A stretch of 58,318 nt of DNA from Candidatus Woesearchaeota archaeon (GCA_021735165.1 JAIPHP010000006.1:1-58318); one strand, 5' to 3'. Shown: positions 24,887 to 34,343, numbered from the stretch's first letter. The notes: generated by a model from the letters alone, not told the origin. Numbers and translations are program-made.

Positions 24887-26599
24887 TTAGCATTCTGTGT
24901 ATTCTTTTAATCTGTCAATATTTTGTATTCCATTGTATATCTTTCCATTTATTTCCCAAGCAGGGTATGCTCTTATGTCTTTTGTTTCACAGATTGTATC
25001 ATAGTTCTCTGATTCCTTATCGCATTCTATTATTTTTATTTTATCTGCTTCGTCTTCAAAAAAACTTAGTTGTTTTTCGTTATCTGGAGACCAATAAACT
25101 GTATACATTGTTGCTTTTTGTGATATGCAGTCTGTTAAGCTAGGCGTTGTTTTTTGTGACTCTGTTTCATTTGTTTCTTCTGTGTCTGTTGGTTGGATGT
25201 TGGGCTCTGGAATTTGTTGACTTGTATTTTCAGTTTCTTTATCATCCGTATATATTTCTATAATTGCATCTTTTTTGAGTTCTTCAACTTTCATATCATA
25301 TTTCTTGTTTACTTCTTGTTGTTGTATTCCCAATTTTATTTGTTCTTTTACTTCCTCAAAAGTTCTTGTTGTTTCTGGTATTTGTTTTATTTTCTGCATT
25401 ATATGGTACCCAAATTGAGATTTTACGAGTCTTATTTCTTTTTCATCCATTGTAAATCCAGCTTCTTTGAATTCCGGCACTAATGGATCATTCATTGTAT
25501 AGTTGTATTCTCCACATGTTTCTTTACTTGCTATGTCTTCTGTGTATTCTTTAACTAAGTCGCAAAAATTTGTCGCATTTTCATTTATTTGCAATTGTAT
25601 GTCTTTTGTTTTAGTGTATGTCTCAGTTTCATTTTCGTCTGTGAATAGTATTAATATGTGTCTTACTTGTGCTTGTTCTGGGACTTTGAATAAATTTTTG
25701 TTTTCTTCATAGTATGTTTTTAGTATTTTTTCACTTGTGTTTATTGTAGGAATTATTGTTTGATTTATGTATTCATTAACGATCATGCTTTGTTGATAGA
25801 AAGTTACCATTTGTTCGTATTCCATGTTTTGTTCTGCGAGTCGAGTTTTTAGTTCTTCTATTTCTATTCCTGTTTCCAACATTCTTTCTTGCAACTGTTT
25901 TTCTGCTTCATTTTTTGTGATTTTTATCCCTTGTTTTTCTGCATCTTGCAATATTAGTTTTTCATCTATTATTTGGTTTAGTATGATTTCTTCATTTACG
26001 GTTGTTGCACCAAGACTGCTTAGGCTTTGAATTCTAAAATCAATTTGACTTTGATATATTGGTTCGTTGTTTACTAATGCCAGTACTTTGTCTGCAGGAG
26101 TATTTGTTTGTGCTGCGTTGAATGCGAAGTATAATGCTATTATTATTGCTATTATAACTAATGAACTAGCAGCAACTATTGCCCAGTTTCCTTTTTCTTC
26201 ATCTTCTAGAATTATTGTTTGCGGTTCCGTTCTTTTTTTCTTTGATTGCTCTTCAGGCTCACTTTTCTTTGATTTTTTGTTTTCTTTCTTTTTTGTTTCT
26301 TCTTTAGTTTCTGGTTTCTTTTCTTCTTTAGTTTCAGTATTATCTTTTAGGAATTTTTTCTTTTTTGGCGCTGTTTTTTTAGAAGTCTTCATTTCTGTTT
26401 TTGTTTTTTGTTCTGTTTTTTCTGGTTCTGAATCTGTTTTTTTTGCTGTTTTTTGTTCTGTTTTTTCTATTTCTTTTGAATCTTTTTTTAATTCAGTTTC
26501 AAGATCTAATTCTGCTTGACTTTTTCTTTTTGGATATAAATCTGAGTCGTATTCTATTTCTGTTAATTCATCTACGTCTTTGAATAGATCATTTGCCAC
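24887..26599 (-). CDS. Membrane-anchored PpiC foldase with thioredoxin-like C-terminus
   Basis: The layout is: a charged cytosolic Lys/Glu/Thr region (1-135), one membrane segment (about 139-161), a SurA-type chaperone region (about 170-300), a parvulin/PpiC domain (about 305-405; QVRHILILF, KSQFGYHIMQ), a linker, then a thioredoxin-like domain (about 495-570). It would fold proteins outside the membrane. In the last domain the usual WCxxC is replaced by WSPDN, so disulfide chemistry is unlikely. The start is taken as GTG at 26599 because AAAGGGTGAT lies 4 nt upstream. It is divergent from the HerA-like gene. Confidence 0.88.
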   Translation of the reverse strand: MANDLFKDVDELTEIEYDSDLYPKRKSQAELDLETELKKDSKEIEKTEQKTAKKTDSEPEKTEQKTKTEMKTSKKTAPKKKKFLKDNTETKEEKKPETKEETKKKENKKSKKSEPEEQSKKKRTEPQTIILEDEEKGNWAIVAASSLVIIAIIIALYFAFNAAQTNTPADKVLALVNNEPIYQSQIDFRIQSLSSLGATTVNEEIILNQIIDEKLILQDAEKQGIKITKNEAEKQLQERMLETGIEIEELKTRLAEQNMEYEQMVTFYQQSMIVNEYINQTIIPTINTSEKILKTYYEENKNLFKVPEQAQVRHILILFTDENETETYTKTKDIQLQINENATNFCDLVKEYTEDIASKETCGEYNYTMNDPLVPEFKEAGFTMDEKEIRLVKSQFGYHIMQKIKQIPETTRTFEEVKEQIKLGIQQQEVNKKYDMKVEELKKDAIIEIYTDDKETENTSQQIPEPNIQPTDTEETNETESQKTTPSLTDCISQKATMYTVYWSPDNEKQLSFFEDEADKIKIIECDKESENYDTICETKDIRAYPAWEINGKIYNGIQNIDRLKEYTEC

Positions 26600-26723
26600 A
26601 ATTATCACCCTTTGATTTGTAAAATAATAGGATATTTTTATAATTGTATGTAACCGGTCTTTTTAAACTTATCGTTTGCACTAATTATGAAATGGTAACA
26701 GTTTATTGTTCTTTTTTAAAGAT

Positions 26724-26735
26724 AAATTTAAAAAG
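26724..26735 (+). promoter_or_regulatory. TATA box of the HerA-like ATPase gene
   Basis: AAATTTAAAAAG lies about 17-22 nt before the ATG at 26746, giving a leaderless or nearly leaderless transcript. The position argues against using the in-frame ATG at 26644. Confidence 0.55.
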
Positions 26736-26745
26736 CTGTTTTTTT

Positions 26746-29355
26746 ATGAGTTTAGTTATGAATGATATAGTTATAGGTAGAAGTGAAAAAGATAAAAAGA
26801 AATTTGGAAATAAAGGTGTTGTTTTTTTAGGCAAACATTATATTCAAATGGGCCGAACAACCAGTCTTTCTAATGATGTTTTTTTAGATGTTATTAACAG
26901 TCACGTCGTTTTTATTTGTGGTAAGAGAGGCGGCGGCAAATGTCTTGCGGGGGATACAAGAATTACTCTAAGTGATGGTTCTGTCAAGAAAATTGATGAG
27001 TTAGAAAATAATGATCAAGAAATTATTAGTTTAAATGAAGATTTGAAAATAAGATCCATGGGCAAAGAAAATTTTTTTAAAAGAATTGTTGACAAAACTC
27101 TGCTTTTAACTCTTGAAACTGGAAAAAAAGTGAGGTTGACTCCAGAACATCCTTTATTAACTGTTTCGGGTTGGGTAGAAGCTAAAAATTTGCGGGTAGG
27201 TTCAAAAATTGCAACTCCCAAAATTCAAAGAGTTTTCGGAGAATATGATTTATCAGAGGCTAAAGTCAAATTATTGGCTTATTTGGTTGCTGGCTGTATT
27301 GTCAAGAAAAATTTTATTTTATTTAATATTAAGGATTCCATTTTAGTATCTGATTTTTGCAGTTCTATAAAACAGTTTGATTCGAATTTAATAATTGAGA
27401 ATAATGACTGTTTTTCAGTTAAAATTTTAGAAACTAATATCGATTGTTTTTTTGATAAAAACAAAAATTTAAGTGTTGACTCTAGAAATCTTTATGTTAG
27501 AGATCTTAAAAATTCTTTAAGTAAATTGCTAGATTTGTCAGACTGTCCCGGCATGACTTTAGAAAACAAATTTGTTCCCCAAGATATTTTTAAATTACCT
27601 AAACATAAGCTATCTTTATTTTTGAATAGATTATTTTCTTGTGATGGAAGACTGTGTTGTGAAGACGATGAGTGGAAAATATATTATGATTCAAATTCAG
27701 AAAAATTAGTCAACGATGTTCAACATTTACTTTCCAGATTCGGAATTGTCAGCATCTTAAAAAATAAAAGACAGGGTTCTTCTTTTGGACCAAAGTACGA
27801 ATTAATCGTTCAAGGTTCTTTTTTAAGAAGTTTTATTGAAGAAATTGGTTTTTTTGGGAATAAACAAAAAATCCAAAAGCGTGCTTTTTTAGAAACTGAA
27901 AAAGTAAAGAACAATTCCAATTTAGACAATATTCCTAAAGAATTACTAACTTTTTGTGATCATACTCTGCCTGTTGTTAATGATGATGGATTAGGTTACA
28001 ACCTTTTTGAAAATGTAGTAAATCAGGGGAGTTCTTATTGCTCTGAACAAAGATTGGCGCAAATCTCTATTAATGATAAACATGACGCTGTAAATAAATT
28101 GGTCAATTCAGATATTTATTGGGATGAAATTATTTGTGTTGAAGAAATAGACGAATCTATACCTGTTTATGATTTTTCTGTTCCAGACACGCACAATTTT
28201 GTTGCAAATGATATAATTGTTCACAATTCTTACACTATGGGTGTTATTGCCGAAGGTGTTGCTGATTTGCCTGAAGAAATAAAACAAAATTTATCAATAA
28301 TCCTCGTAGACACTATGGGTGTTTATTGGACTATGAAGTATGGTAATAAACAAGATCCTGATTTGTTAGATTCTTGGGGATTACAAGGAAAAGGTTTGGA
28401 TGTAAAAATTTTCACGCCTTCAGGTTATCACGATGAGTTTAAAGAAAAAGGCATTCCCACAGATTATCCGTTCAGTATTAAACCATCCGAGCTTTCAGGT
28501 CATGATTGGGTTGTAACTTTTGGTTTATCAGAAGATGATCCAGTTGGTGTTCTTATCGAAAAAGTTATTTACGATTTGAAAGAATCGGGTAAAGATTACG
28601 GCATCAAAGACATCATCAAATCTTTAGATGCTGAAAAAAGCGCTGAAGAAAACGAAGTGAACGCTGCCAAGAATCGTTTTTTGAATGCAGATAATTGGGG
28701 TTTGTTTTCTAAAACAGCAACAAAGATTTCAGATATTGCTATGCCTGGGCAAGTCACTGTTTTGGATGTTAGTTGTTATGCTACTATGCAAGGTTCTTGG
28801 AAGATTAAAAATTTAGTTGTTGGGCTAGTTGCCGAAAAGCTTTTTATTCAACGTATGACTGCAAGAAAAGAAGAAGAATATTTGGATTTGCATAAGAGTC
28901 TCAATCCTTATAGTGATGAAGCCGTAAAAAAACAAAATTTTCCTCTAGTTTGGTTAGTATTAGATGAAGCTCATGAATTTTTACCTGTTAAAGGAAAGAC
29001 TTTAGCTACAGATCCTTTAGTTACTATTCTAAGAGAAGGAAGACAACCAGGCATTAGTTTGATTTTAGCCACTCAGCAGCCTGGTAAAATACATACTGAT
29101 GTTATGACGCAATCAGATACTGTTATTGCACATCGTATTACCGCTAAAATGGACACAGACGCTTTGGGCATGTTAATGCAGTCATATATGCGAAAAGGTC
29201 TAGTTGAAGAACTTGACAATTTACCTAGAGAAAAAGGCGCAGCTATTATTTTTGATGACACAAACGAAAAAATGTATCCTGTTCGAATCAGACCCAGATT
29301 TACTTGGCACGGCGGTGGTAGTCCTACAGCGATTCATGATGTTGATGAAGATTAA
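26746..29355 (+). CDS. HerA/DUF87-type ATPase interrupted by an intein
   Basis: After removing the intein the protein has 440 residues: an N-terminal beta region, a P-loop GKRGGGKS (59-66), a Walker B strand WLVLDEAHEF and a sensor-like ILATQQPGKI, matching hexameric HerA-type DNA-translocating ATPases that work in end resection or plasmid and chromosome handling. No nurA nuclease gene is adjacent. The start at 26746 is chosen from the TATA box; the next ATG at 26758 is also possible. Codons end mostly in T, unlike the ribosomal operon, but the same holds for the surrounding region, so this is not evidence of transfer. Confidence 0.9.
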   Translation: MSLVMNDIVIGRSEKDKKKFGNKGVVFLGKHYIQMGRTTSLSNDVFLDVINSHVVFICGKRGGGKCLAGDTRITLSDGSVKKIDELENNDQEIISLNEDLKIRSMGKENFFKRIVDKTLLLTLETGKKVRLTPEHPLLTVSGWVEAKNLRVGSKIATPKIQRVFGEYDLSEAKVKLLAYLVAGCIVKKNFILFNIKDSILVSDFCSSIKQFDSNLIIENNDCFSVKILETNIDCFFDKNKNLSVDSRNLYVRDLKNSLSKLLDLSDCPGMTLENKFVPQDIFKLPKHKLSLFLNRLFSCDGRLCCEDDEWKIYYDSNSEKLVNDVQHLLSRFGIVSILKNKRQGSSFGPKYELIVQGSFLRSFIEEIGFFGNKQKIQKRAFLETEKVKNNSNLDNIPKELLTFCDHTLPVVNDDGLGYNLFENVVNQGSSYCSEQRLAQISINDKHDAVNKLVNSDIYWDEIICVEEIDESIPVYDFSVPDTHNFVANDIIVHNSYTMGVIAEGVADLPEEIKQNLSIILVDTMGVYWTMKYGNKQDPDLLDSWGLQGKGLDVKIFTPSGYHDEFKEKGIPTDYPFSIKPSELSGHDWVVTFGLSEDDPVGVLIEKVIYDLKESGKDYGIKDIIKSLDAEKSAEENEVNAAKNRFLNADNWGLFSKTATKISDIAMPGQVTVLDVSCYATMQGSWKIKNLVVGLVAEKLFIQRMTARKEEEYLDLHKSLNPYSDEAVKKQNFPLVWLVLDEAHEFLPVKGKTLATDPLVTILREGRQPGISLILATQQPGKIHTDVMTQSDTVIAHRITAKMDTDALGMLMQSYMRKGLVEELDNLPREKGAAIIFDDTNEKMYPVRIRPRFTWHGGGSPTAIHDVDED
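26941..28227 (+). mobile_element. Intein inserted in the Walker A motif, 429 aa
   Basis: The insertion begins at Cys1 (CLAGDTRITLSDGSVKKIDE), has the block B histidine in RLTPEHPLL (His70) and ends VPDTHNFVANDIIVHN, followed by Ser as the first residue of the C-extein. All splicing residues (C1, H70, H428, N429, S+1) are present, so splicing should work. It splits GKRGGGK from S. In the middle are two LAGLIDADG helices: the first reads LLAYLVAGC (Asp replaced by Gly), the second NRLFSCDG (Asp kept). The homing endonuclease is therefore probably inactive. Confidence 0.93.
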
Positions 29356-29422
29356 CTAATATTGGTTTTTTTTCGGTTTTCTTTCCAGTAAATATATAAA
29401 ATACTTGTATTTCATAAGTATT

Positions 29423-29722
29423 ATGCCTTTTAGTAAAACGTTTCCAAAAAGCACGGATAAATCTGTATATCCTAAATGGGAAGAGATATATTTAACTGAA
29501 GAAGAAGAGAAAAAAGCAGAACAAGACTGCAGAAATGATAATATTTTGAAAATGTTGCAGTGCGTTGATGATGCTAGAAGTATTGTTTTAGATAAAAAAC
29601 TAATGGAGAGTCAACAAATTCTTGTAGATATCGCTGTTGCTTTATTTGAAAAAAGAGCAAGCCATGAAGTCTTTTTCAAGGAAAAAAAAGCAAAAGAAAA
29701 ATTTGACAAATTATCTAATTGA
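29423..29722 (+). CDS. Hypothetical protein, 99 aa
   Basis: The protein begins MPFSKTFPKSTDKSVYPKWE and continues as charged helices ending FEKRASHEVFFKEKKAKEKF. I believe similar small proteins occur in DPANN genomes, but no function is known. The ATG at 29423 is preferred over an in-frame one at 29405 because a TATA box (AAATATATAAAATAC, about 29387-29401) lies 25-30 nt before it. It follows the HerA-like gene on the same strand with its own promoter. Confidence 0.7.
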   Translation: MPFSKTFPKSTDKSVYPKWEEIYLTEEEEKKAEQDCRNDNILKMLQCVDDARSIVLDKKLMESQQILVDIAVALFEKRASHEVFFKEKKAKEKFDKLSN

Positions 29723-29799
29723 ATTTTTCTATCATTAAACTGTGTGCACTTAAATAAGATGTTGCTGGAATAATTTTTAGTGTTTTTATTGAGAACATG

Positions 29800-29862
29800 T
29801 TTCTGTATATTTAGGTCGTAGATATACACCAAAAGATTTTTGTGCCTTGGTATTCTAGGCAC
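29800..29862 (+). repeat. Possible degraded relative of the terminal hairpin element
   Basis: Positions 29800-29818 match 58154-58172 at 17 of 19 bases (TTTCTGTxxATTTAGGTCG). A hairpin GTGCCT/AGGCAC follows at 29842-29862. The surrounding 279-nt gap (29723-30001) holds nothing else I recognise. The similarity is short, so relationship is only suggested. Confidence 0.3.
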
Positions 29863-30001
29863 GCTTTTGCTTTTCTAAGTAGGAATTTAAAATAACAATT
29901 TTTATCATAGTTATCTATTCATATTCAGCGCTTTAAAAATAATTTACTCATAAATACAATTTTAAAGCAATTAATTAACTGTGTTAAGGATATAACTAAA
30001 T

Positions 30002-31894
30002 TCACTTAATTCTGACAGATTCAAGGTTTCTTGGAACTTCAGTTTCTACTCTGAACTGTTTGTGTAACGTAGAAGCTAAATCCAAACATCTATTATTTTC
30101 TCCGTGGTTAATTAAAATTCTACGAGGTCTAGGACTTAGATGTTGAACAAAGTTGATTAATTCTCTACGATCTGCATGACCGCTGATTTCAATTCTAGTA
30201 ACATCCATTCTAATATTAAGAACTTCTTCTTTGCCACCTTCACGGAAAATAATTTCTTTTTCTCCGCGCTGAATACGCCTACCAAGCGTACCTTCCCCTT
30301 GATAACATGAGAATACTAGAGTGTGCCTTTTATCTTCAGCTAAACCCTTTAAATACTCAACACTAGGGCCCCCACTCAGCATACCACTAGTAGCAAGAAT
30401 AATACAAGGACCTTCTTCTTCCATGATTTGTCGTCTTTCTTTTTGGCTTCCAACTTGTTTAATGTTTTTATTCAAAAAAGGATTATTGTCTTTGTGGAAA
30501 ATTTGTTGTCTAATCGTTTTGTTCAAAAATTCAGGATATGCCGTAAAAATAGCAGTAATGTCCCAAACCATGCCATCAATATAAATGGGAATTTCTGGAA
30601 TCAATCCATTCCTTACCATTTCTTCAACCAAAATCAAAACTTCCTGACCACGACCGCTTCCTAAAGTAGGCATTAAAACCTTGCCATGGCGGTTAACTGC
30701 AGTTTTAATGACTTCTTGTAAAATATTGTCTTGTGTCCTGACAGACTCCGTAACATTTTCTCTACCACCATACGTGGATTCGACAAGCATAGTTTCTAAT
30801 CTTGGAAACTGAGTTGCAGCAGGGCTTAACAGACGAGTTTTAACAAATTTAATATCTCCAGTATATAATAAATTGTGCAAGCCGTTACCTACATGAATAT
30901 GAACCATGCTACTGCCAAGTGTATGTCCTGCATTATACAAAGTAATTCTAACATCAGGAGTTACATCCGTCACTTCTTCATAATCCAACGTTATAGTGTG
31001 TTTCACCATCTCTTTTACATCATCAGTATCATAAATAGGATCTTTGCCTTCTCCGCGCGCAATCTTAATAGTATCTAATTGCAACAAAGCCATAATGTCT
31101 CTTGTGGGCGCTGTACAATAAACAGGGCCTCTATAACCAAACTTAAACAAATAAGGAATCAAACCCGTATGGTCAACGTGAGCATGACTAACAATAATTG
31201 CATCTAGTTCCTTAATATTTAGCTCAGGAGCTTCTAAAAACGGATAAGGATCATCAGGACTACTAACATCAATACCACAATCTAATAAAACTCTTGACTC
31301 TGGAGTTTGTAATAACAAACAAGATCTGCCAACTTGTCTTGCACCACCAAGATAACTTATTCTAATCCACTCATGTTTCTTCTGACGAAGCCAACCGTTG
31401 TACACTCTTTCACCAACTTTGTTCAAAAATTTTCTACGATAATCAGAATTTTGATATAAAACGCTTCGAATATTTTCAATGATTTGACTTCTAATAAGAG
31501 GAGTTCTCTTAATTTGAGGAACCCAAAAAGTTTTGGCCTTTATTCGTTGTAGCAATTCACCTTGTTTGCCTATTGCAAGACCAGGTTTCTCAGCTTCAAT
31601 AATGACGATTGATCTTTGAGGATCAAATATTATCTGATCAATTCCAGCTTCATCACCAATCAATGCTCTGATTTCTTTCTCAGCTTTATCAGGATCATGA
31701 CACAACTCTGGATCCGGCCTTAATTCAATTCTTTTTTTAATTTTATAAACAATGCTCTTCACAAGACCCTTATCATCCTTAACAAAAGTCTTATCTTTAG
31801 AATACAAAACAATATTTGCACCCTCAAAAACAGCATCACTGATCTTTCCACTCGGTATATCCTTTAATATTTCCTTTATTATTTCGCTTGACAT
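30002..31894 (-). CDS. fttA: aCPSF1/FttA, KH and beta-CASP ribonuclease for transcription termination
   Basis: This 630-residue protein is the archaeal CPSF73 homologue that cleaves nascent RNA and ends transcription. Two N-terminal KH-like modules (about 1-150; EKPGLAIGKQGELL) are followed by a metallo-beta-lactamase domain starting near 178 with HAHVDH at 237-242, the beta-CASP domain, and C-terminal ISGHADRRELI and INHGE motifs. All metal ligands appear intact. It is next to the proteasome beta gene on the same strand with a 94-nt gap. It fits the many T-rich gene ends in this window, which FttA would recognise. Confidence 0.96.
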   Translation of the reverse strand: MSSEIIKEILKDIPSGKISDAVFEGANIVLYSKDKTFVKDDKGLVKSIVYKIKKRIELRPDPELCHDPDKAEKEIRALIGDEAGIDQIIFDPQRSIVIIEAEKPGLAIGKQGELLQRIKAKTFWVPQIKRTPLIRSQIIENIRSVLYQNSDYRRKFLNKVGERVYNGWLRQKKHEWIRISYLGGARQVGRSCLLLQTPESRVLLDCGIDVSSPDDPYPFLEAPELNIKELDAIIVSHAHVDHTGLIPYLFKFGYRGPVYCTAPTRDIMALLQLDTIKIARGEGKDPIYDTDDVKEMVKHTITLDYEEVTDVTPDVRITLYNAGHTLGSSMVHIHVGNGLHNLLYTGDIKFVKTRLLSPAATQFPRLETMLVESTYGGRENVTESVRTQDNILQEVIKTAVNRHGKVLMPTLGSGRGQEVLILVEEMVRNGLIPEIPIYIDGMVWDITAIFTAYPEFLNKTIRQQIFHKDNNPFLNKNIKQVGSQKERRQIMEEEGPCIILATSGMLSGGPSVEYLKGLAEDKRHTLVFSCYQGEGTLGRRIQRGEKEIIFREGGKEEVLNIRMDVTRIEISGHADRRELINFVQHLSPRPRRILINHGENNRCLDLASTLHKQFRVETEVPRNLESVRIK

Positions 31895-31988
31895 AGAACT
31901 TTCACTTCACTTTTCTTAAAAAAATACTATTTAAATTTCACCTAACTCAATTTTTTAAATAACCTTTATGACAAAAAAATTAATTTAA

Positions 31989-32630
31989 TTAATTTAATTT
32001 GTTACTAATCAATTTTTGTGCAAGTTTTTTCACACCATTTTTATTAATAACAAAAACATCAACGCCTTCACCTGATGCGTTATCCCTCTTTAAAGCAGAA
32101 CCAATTGCCCTAAAACAAAGGTCTACTGATTCATCTTCTGTCAATCCTTCTTTGTAAGAATCTTCTAAAACACCTAATGCGTAAACCATGCCAGACCCGC
32201 TAGTAACAAATCCAACTTCTGGTTTAATTTCAGTCAAAGATCCATCAGGGAAAATATCATATAGATGAGCTCCTGTAGAATCATACCCTCCAATAATAAA
32301 ATGGGTTATACTTCCTCGGCTTCTAATCCCGCTATAAGTAAACGCAGATAATAAATTAGCAGCCTCTCTAACGCTAGCAACCCTGCCAGTTTTTAATTCC
32401 TTTAAAGCAAGTTCAGCTTTCAGATATTTAATTAAAACTTGAACATCAGAAACACTACCTGACAAAGTCAAAGCTAAATTATCGGTGATTGGAATGACTT
32501 TCTCCACAGTCTTATCAACAATAAGACTTCCTGCTGTAGCTCTCTTATCAGCAGCCAAAATAACGCTGTCCTTTGCCAACACACCGACAGTTGTAGTGCC
32601 TGTCTTTAAAATATTTTTATCTTCACTCAT
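31989..32630 (-). CDS. psmB: Proteasome beta subunit
   Basis: The proteolytic subunit of the archaeal 20S proteasome. A propeptide of 11 residues (MSEDKNILKTG) precedes TTTVGV, so the catalytic threonine is residue 12 after initiation; LAADKRATAG carries the catalytic Asp/Lys region and TSGSGMVYALGVLED the rear motif. The start ATG at 32630 was chosen over an in-frame TTG at 32645 because the TATA sequence lies about 25 nt upstream. The alpha subunit is not in the window. Confidence 0.95.
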   Translation of the reverse strand: MSEDKNILKTGTTTVGVLAKDSVILAADKRATAGSLIVDKTVEKVIPITDNLALTLSGSVSDVQVLIKYLKAELALKELKTGRVASVREAANLLSAFTYSGIRSRGSITHFIIGGYDSTGAHLYDIFPDGSLTEIKPEVGFVTSGSGMVYALGVLEDSYKEGLTEDESVDLCFRAIGSALKRDNASGEGVDVFVINKNGVKKLAQKLISNKLN

Positions 32631-32762
32631 TAATATCAATCCCAATTTATATTATATTGTGCCTAGCAGCCTTTAGAATCGCTAGAAAAAATTTCATTAA
32701 ACTACGTAAGTCTCCATTTATTTATATAGTTTTTGCTAAATAATCCAAAACAACCACAGTAA

Positions 32763-32774
32763 CCTTTATAAATC
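32763..32774 (+). promoter_or_regulatory. TATA box of the uL1-uL10-P1 operon
   Basis: CCTTTATAAATC predicts a start near 32793 and a leader of about 40 nt that ends in GGAGGG before the uL1 ATG. A small stem CTAC/GTAG lies just ahead of that ribosome site and could be part of uL1 autoregulation, as known in methanogens; this is only a suggestion. Confidence 0.65.
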
Positions 32775-32830
32775 AAACAGCATTCCTGACAATTACCCGA
32801 AAACACTACTTCACGTAGGAGGGAATTAAT

Positions 32831-33478
32831 ATGGATAAAAATTTAATACAAAAATCAATAAAGGACTTAAGAGAAAACGCAAAAAAAAGAAAATTCTCAC
32901 AATCATTTGACTTGATAGTAACACTAAAAGATTTAAATCTGAAAAACGTTGATGAACAAGTAGATTTCTTTACAACAATACCTCACATTCAAGGAAAACA
33001 AAAAGTAGCAGCCCTAGTAGGACCTGAACTAGAAGAAAAAGCGAAAAAAATATGCGATATCACAATAAATGTAGATGACTTTGATAAATATAAAGATAAA
33101 AAACTAGCTAAAAAGTTAGCAGCTGAACATACTTTTTTCATAGCACAAGCAGAAATAATGCCAAAAGTTGCAGCTACATTCGGAAGAGTGCTAGGCCCAA
33201 GAAATAAAATGCCAAATCCAAAATTAGGATCTGTACTGCCTGCCAAAGGGCAAGTAGAAACAATATATGAGAGACTACAAAAAACAGTTAGAGTAATGGC
33301 GAAAAAATCACCAGTCATTCAAGTAAAAATAGGAAAAGAAGATATGACTGACGAACAAATAATAGAAAACATACAACATGCATACAATCAAATAGTGCAT
33401 CACTTACCAAAAGAAAAATCAAACGTCAAAGAAATAATGCTAAAACTAACAATGAGCAAACCAGTAAAGATAGAATAA
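32831..33478 (+). CDS. rpl1: Ribosomal protein uL1
   Basis: uL1 forms the mobile L1 stalk that helps release E-site tRNA. The 215 residues contain the family motifs FDLIVTLKDLNL, PKVAATFGRVLGPRNKMPNP and the RNA-binding region around VMAKKSPVIQVKIGKEDM. First gene of the stalk operon with a strong GGAGGG ribosome site 7 nt before the ATG. Followed after 10 nt by uL10. Confidence 0.97.
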   Translation: MDKNLIQKSIKDLRENAKKRKFSQSFDLIVTLKDLNLKNVDEQVDFFTTIPHIQGKQKVAALVGPELEEKAKKICDITINVDDFDKYKDKKLAKKLAAEHTFFIAQAEIMPKVAATFGRVLGPRNKMPNPKLGSVLPAKGQVETIYERLQKTVRVMAKKSPVIQVKIGKEDMTDEQIIENIQHAYNQIVHHLPKEKSNVKEIMLKLTMSKPVKIE

Positions 33479-33488
33479 AGGAATCAAA

Positions 33489-34343
33489 ATGGAAAAAGTT
33501 CAAGCACATGTATCAGAAGAAAAGAAAAAAATCGTTAAAGAATTTTCAGATTTAATAAAAAAGTACGAAGTCATAGCCGCAGTAGATGTAGAGAATTTGC
33601 CTGCAAAACAACTAAACCAAATGAGAGCCAGTCTACGAGGTAAAGCTCATTTACAAATGACAAAAAGAAGACTTCTAAAACTAGCAATAAATGATTCAGG
33701 AAAAGAAAAAATAGACGAACTAATAAAATATATGACGGGGATGCCAGCTTTATTATTCACAAACGAAAACCCATTCACACTGTTTAAAATACTAAAAAAA
33801 AGTAAAAGTCCAGCGCCAATAAAAGGAGGACAAATAGCCCCTAAAGACATAATTGTAAAGGCAGGCCCGACAAATTTTGCACCAGGACCAATAATAGGTG
33901 AATTAGGTCAATTTAGAATCATAACTGGTGTTGAAAACGGAAAAGTCGCAGTAAAAAAAGATGTCACAGTAGCAAAAGAAGGCGAAGAAGTAAAACAAGG
34001 ACTGGCCGCATTACTAACAAGACTAGAAATATATCCTATGGAAATAGGATTAAACCTACAAGCAGCATACGAAAAAGGATCAATACTAACAAAAAAAGAC
34101 CTAGACATAGACGAAGATGCATTCCTAGCACAACTTAAAGGAGCAGCAAGAGATGCATTTGCTTTAACAATAGGAATAGCATACCCGACAAAAGACAACA
34201 TAACACAATTAATATGCAAAGCAACAACAGAAGCAATAGGATTAGCAGATTCACAAAATATAATAACAAAAGATACAGTAAAAGTACTTGCTAAAGCAGA
34301 AGCTCAAGCAACAGCAATTAAAAACAAAGTAACAAAAGAATAA
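33489..34343 (+). CDS. rpl10: Ribosomal protein uL10 (P0), C-terminal acidic peptide missing
   Basis: uL10 anchors the stalk that recruits translation GTPases. The RNA-binding domain (AAVDVENLPAKQLNQMRASL, RGKAHLQMTKRRLLKLAI), the inserted domain and the helices for P1 dimers are present. Archaeal uL10 usually ends with a charged linker and the factor-binding peptide GLGALFG or similar; this protein ends at about residue 284 with AEAQATAIKNKVTKE, so that peptide is absent. P1, the next gene, retains it. Start spacing to uL1 is 10 nt. Confidence 0.95.
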   Translation: MEKVQAHVSEEKKKIVKEFSDLIKKYEVIAAVDVENLPAKQLNQMRASLRGKAHLQMTKRRLLKLAINDSGKEKIDELIKYMTGMPALLFTNENPFTLFKILKKSKSPAPIKGGQIAPKDIIVKAGPTNFAPGPIIGELGQFRIITGVENGKVAVKKDVTVAKEGEEVKQGLAALLTRLEIYPMEIGLNLQAAYEKGSILTKKDLDIDEDAFLAQLKGAARDAFALTIGIAYPTKDNITQLICKATTEAIGLADSQNIITKDTVKVLAKAEAQATAIKNKVTKE

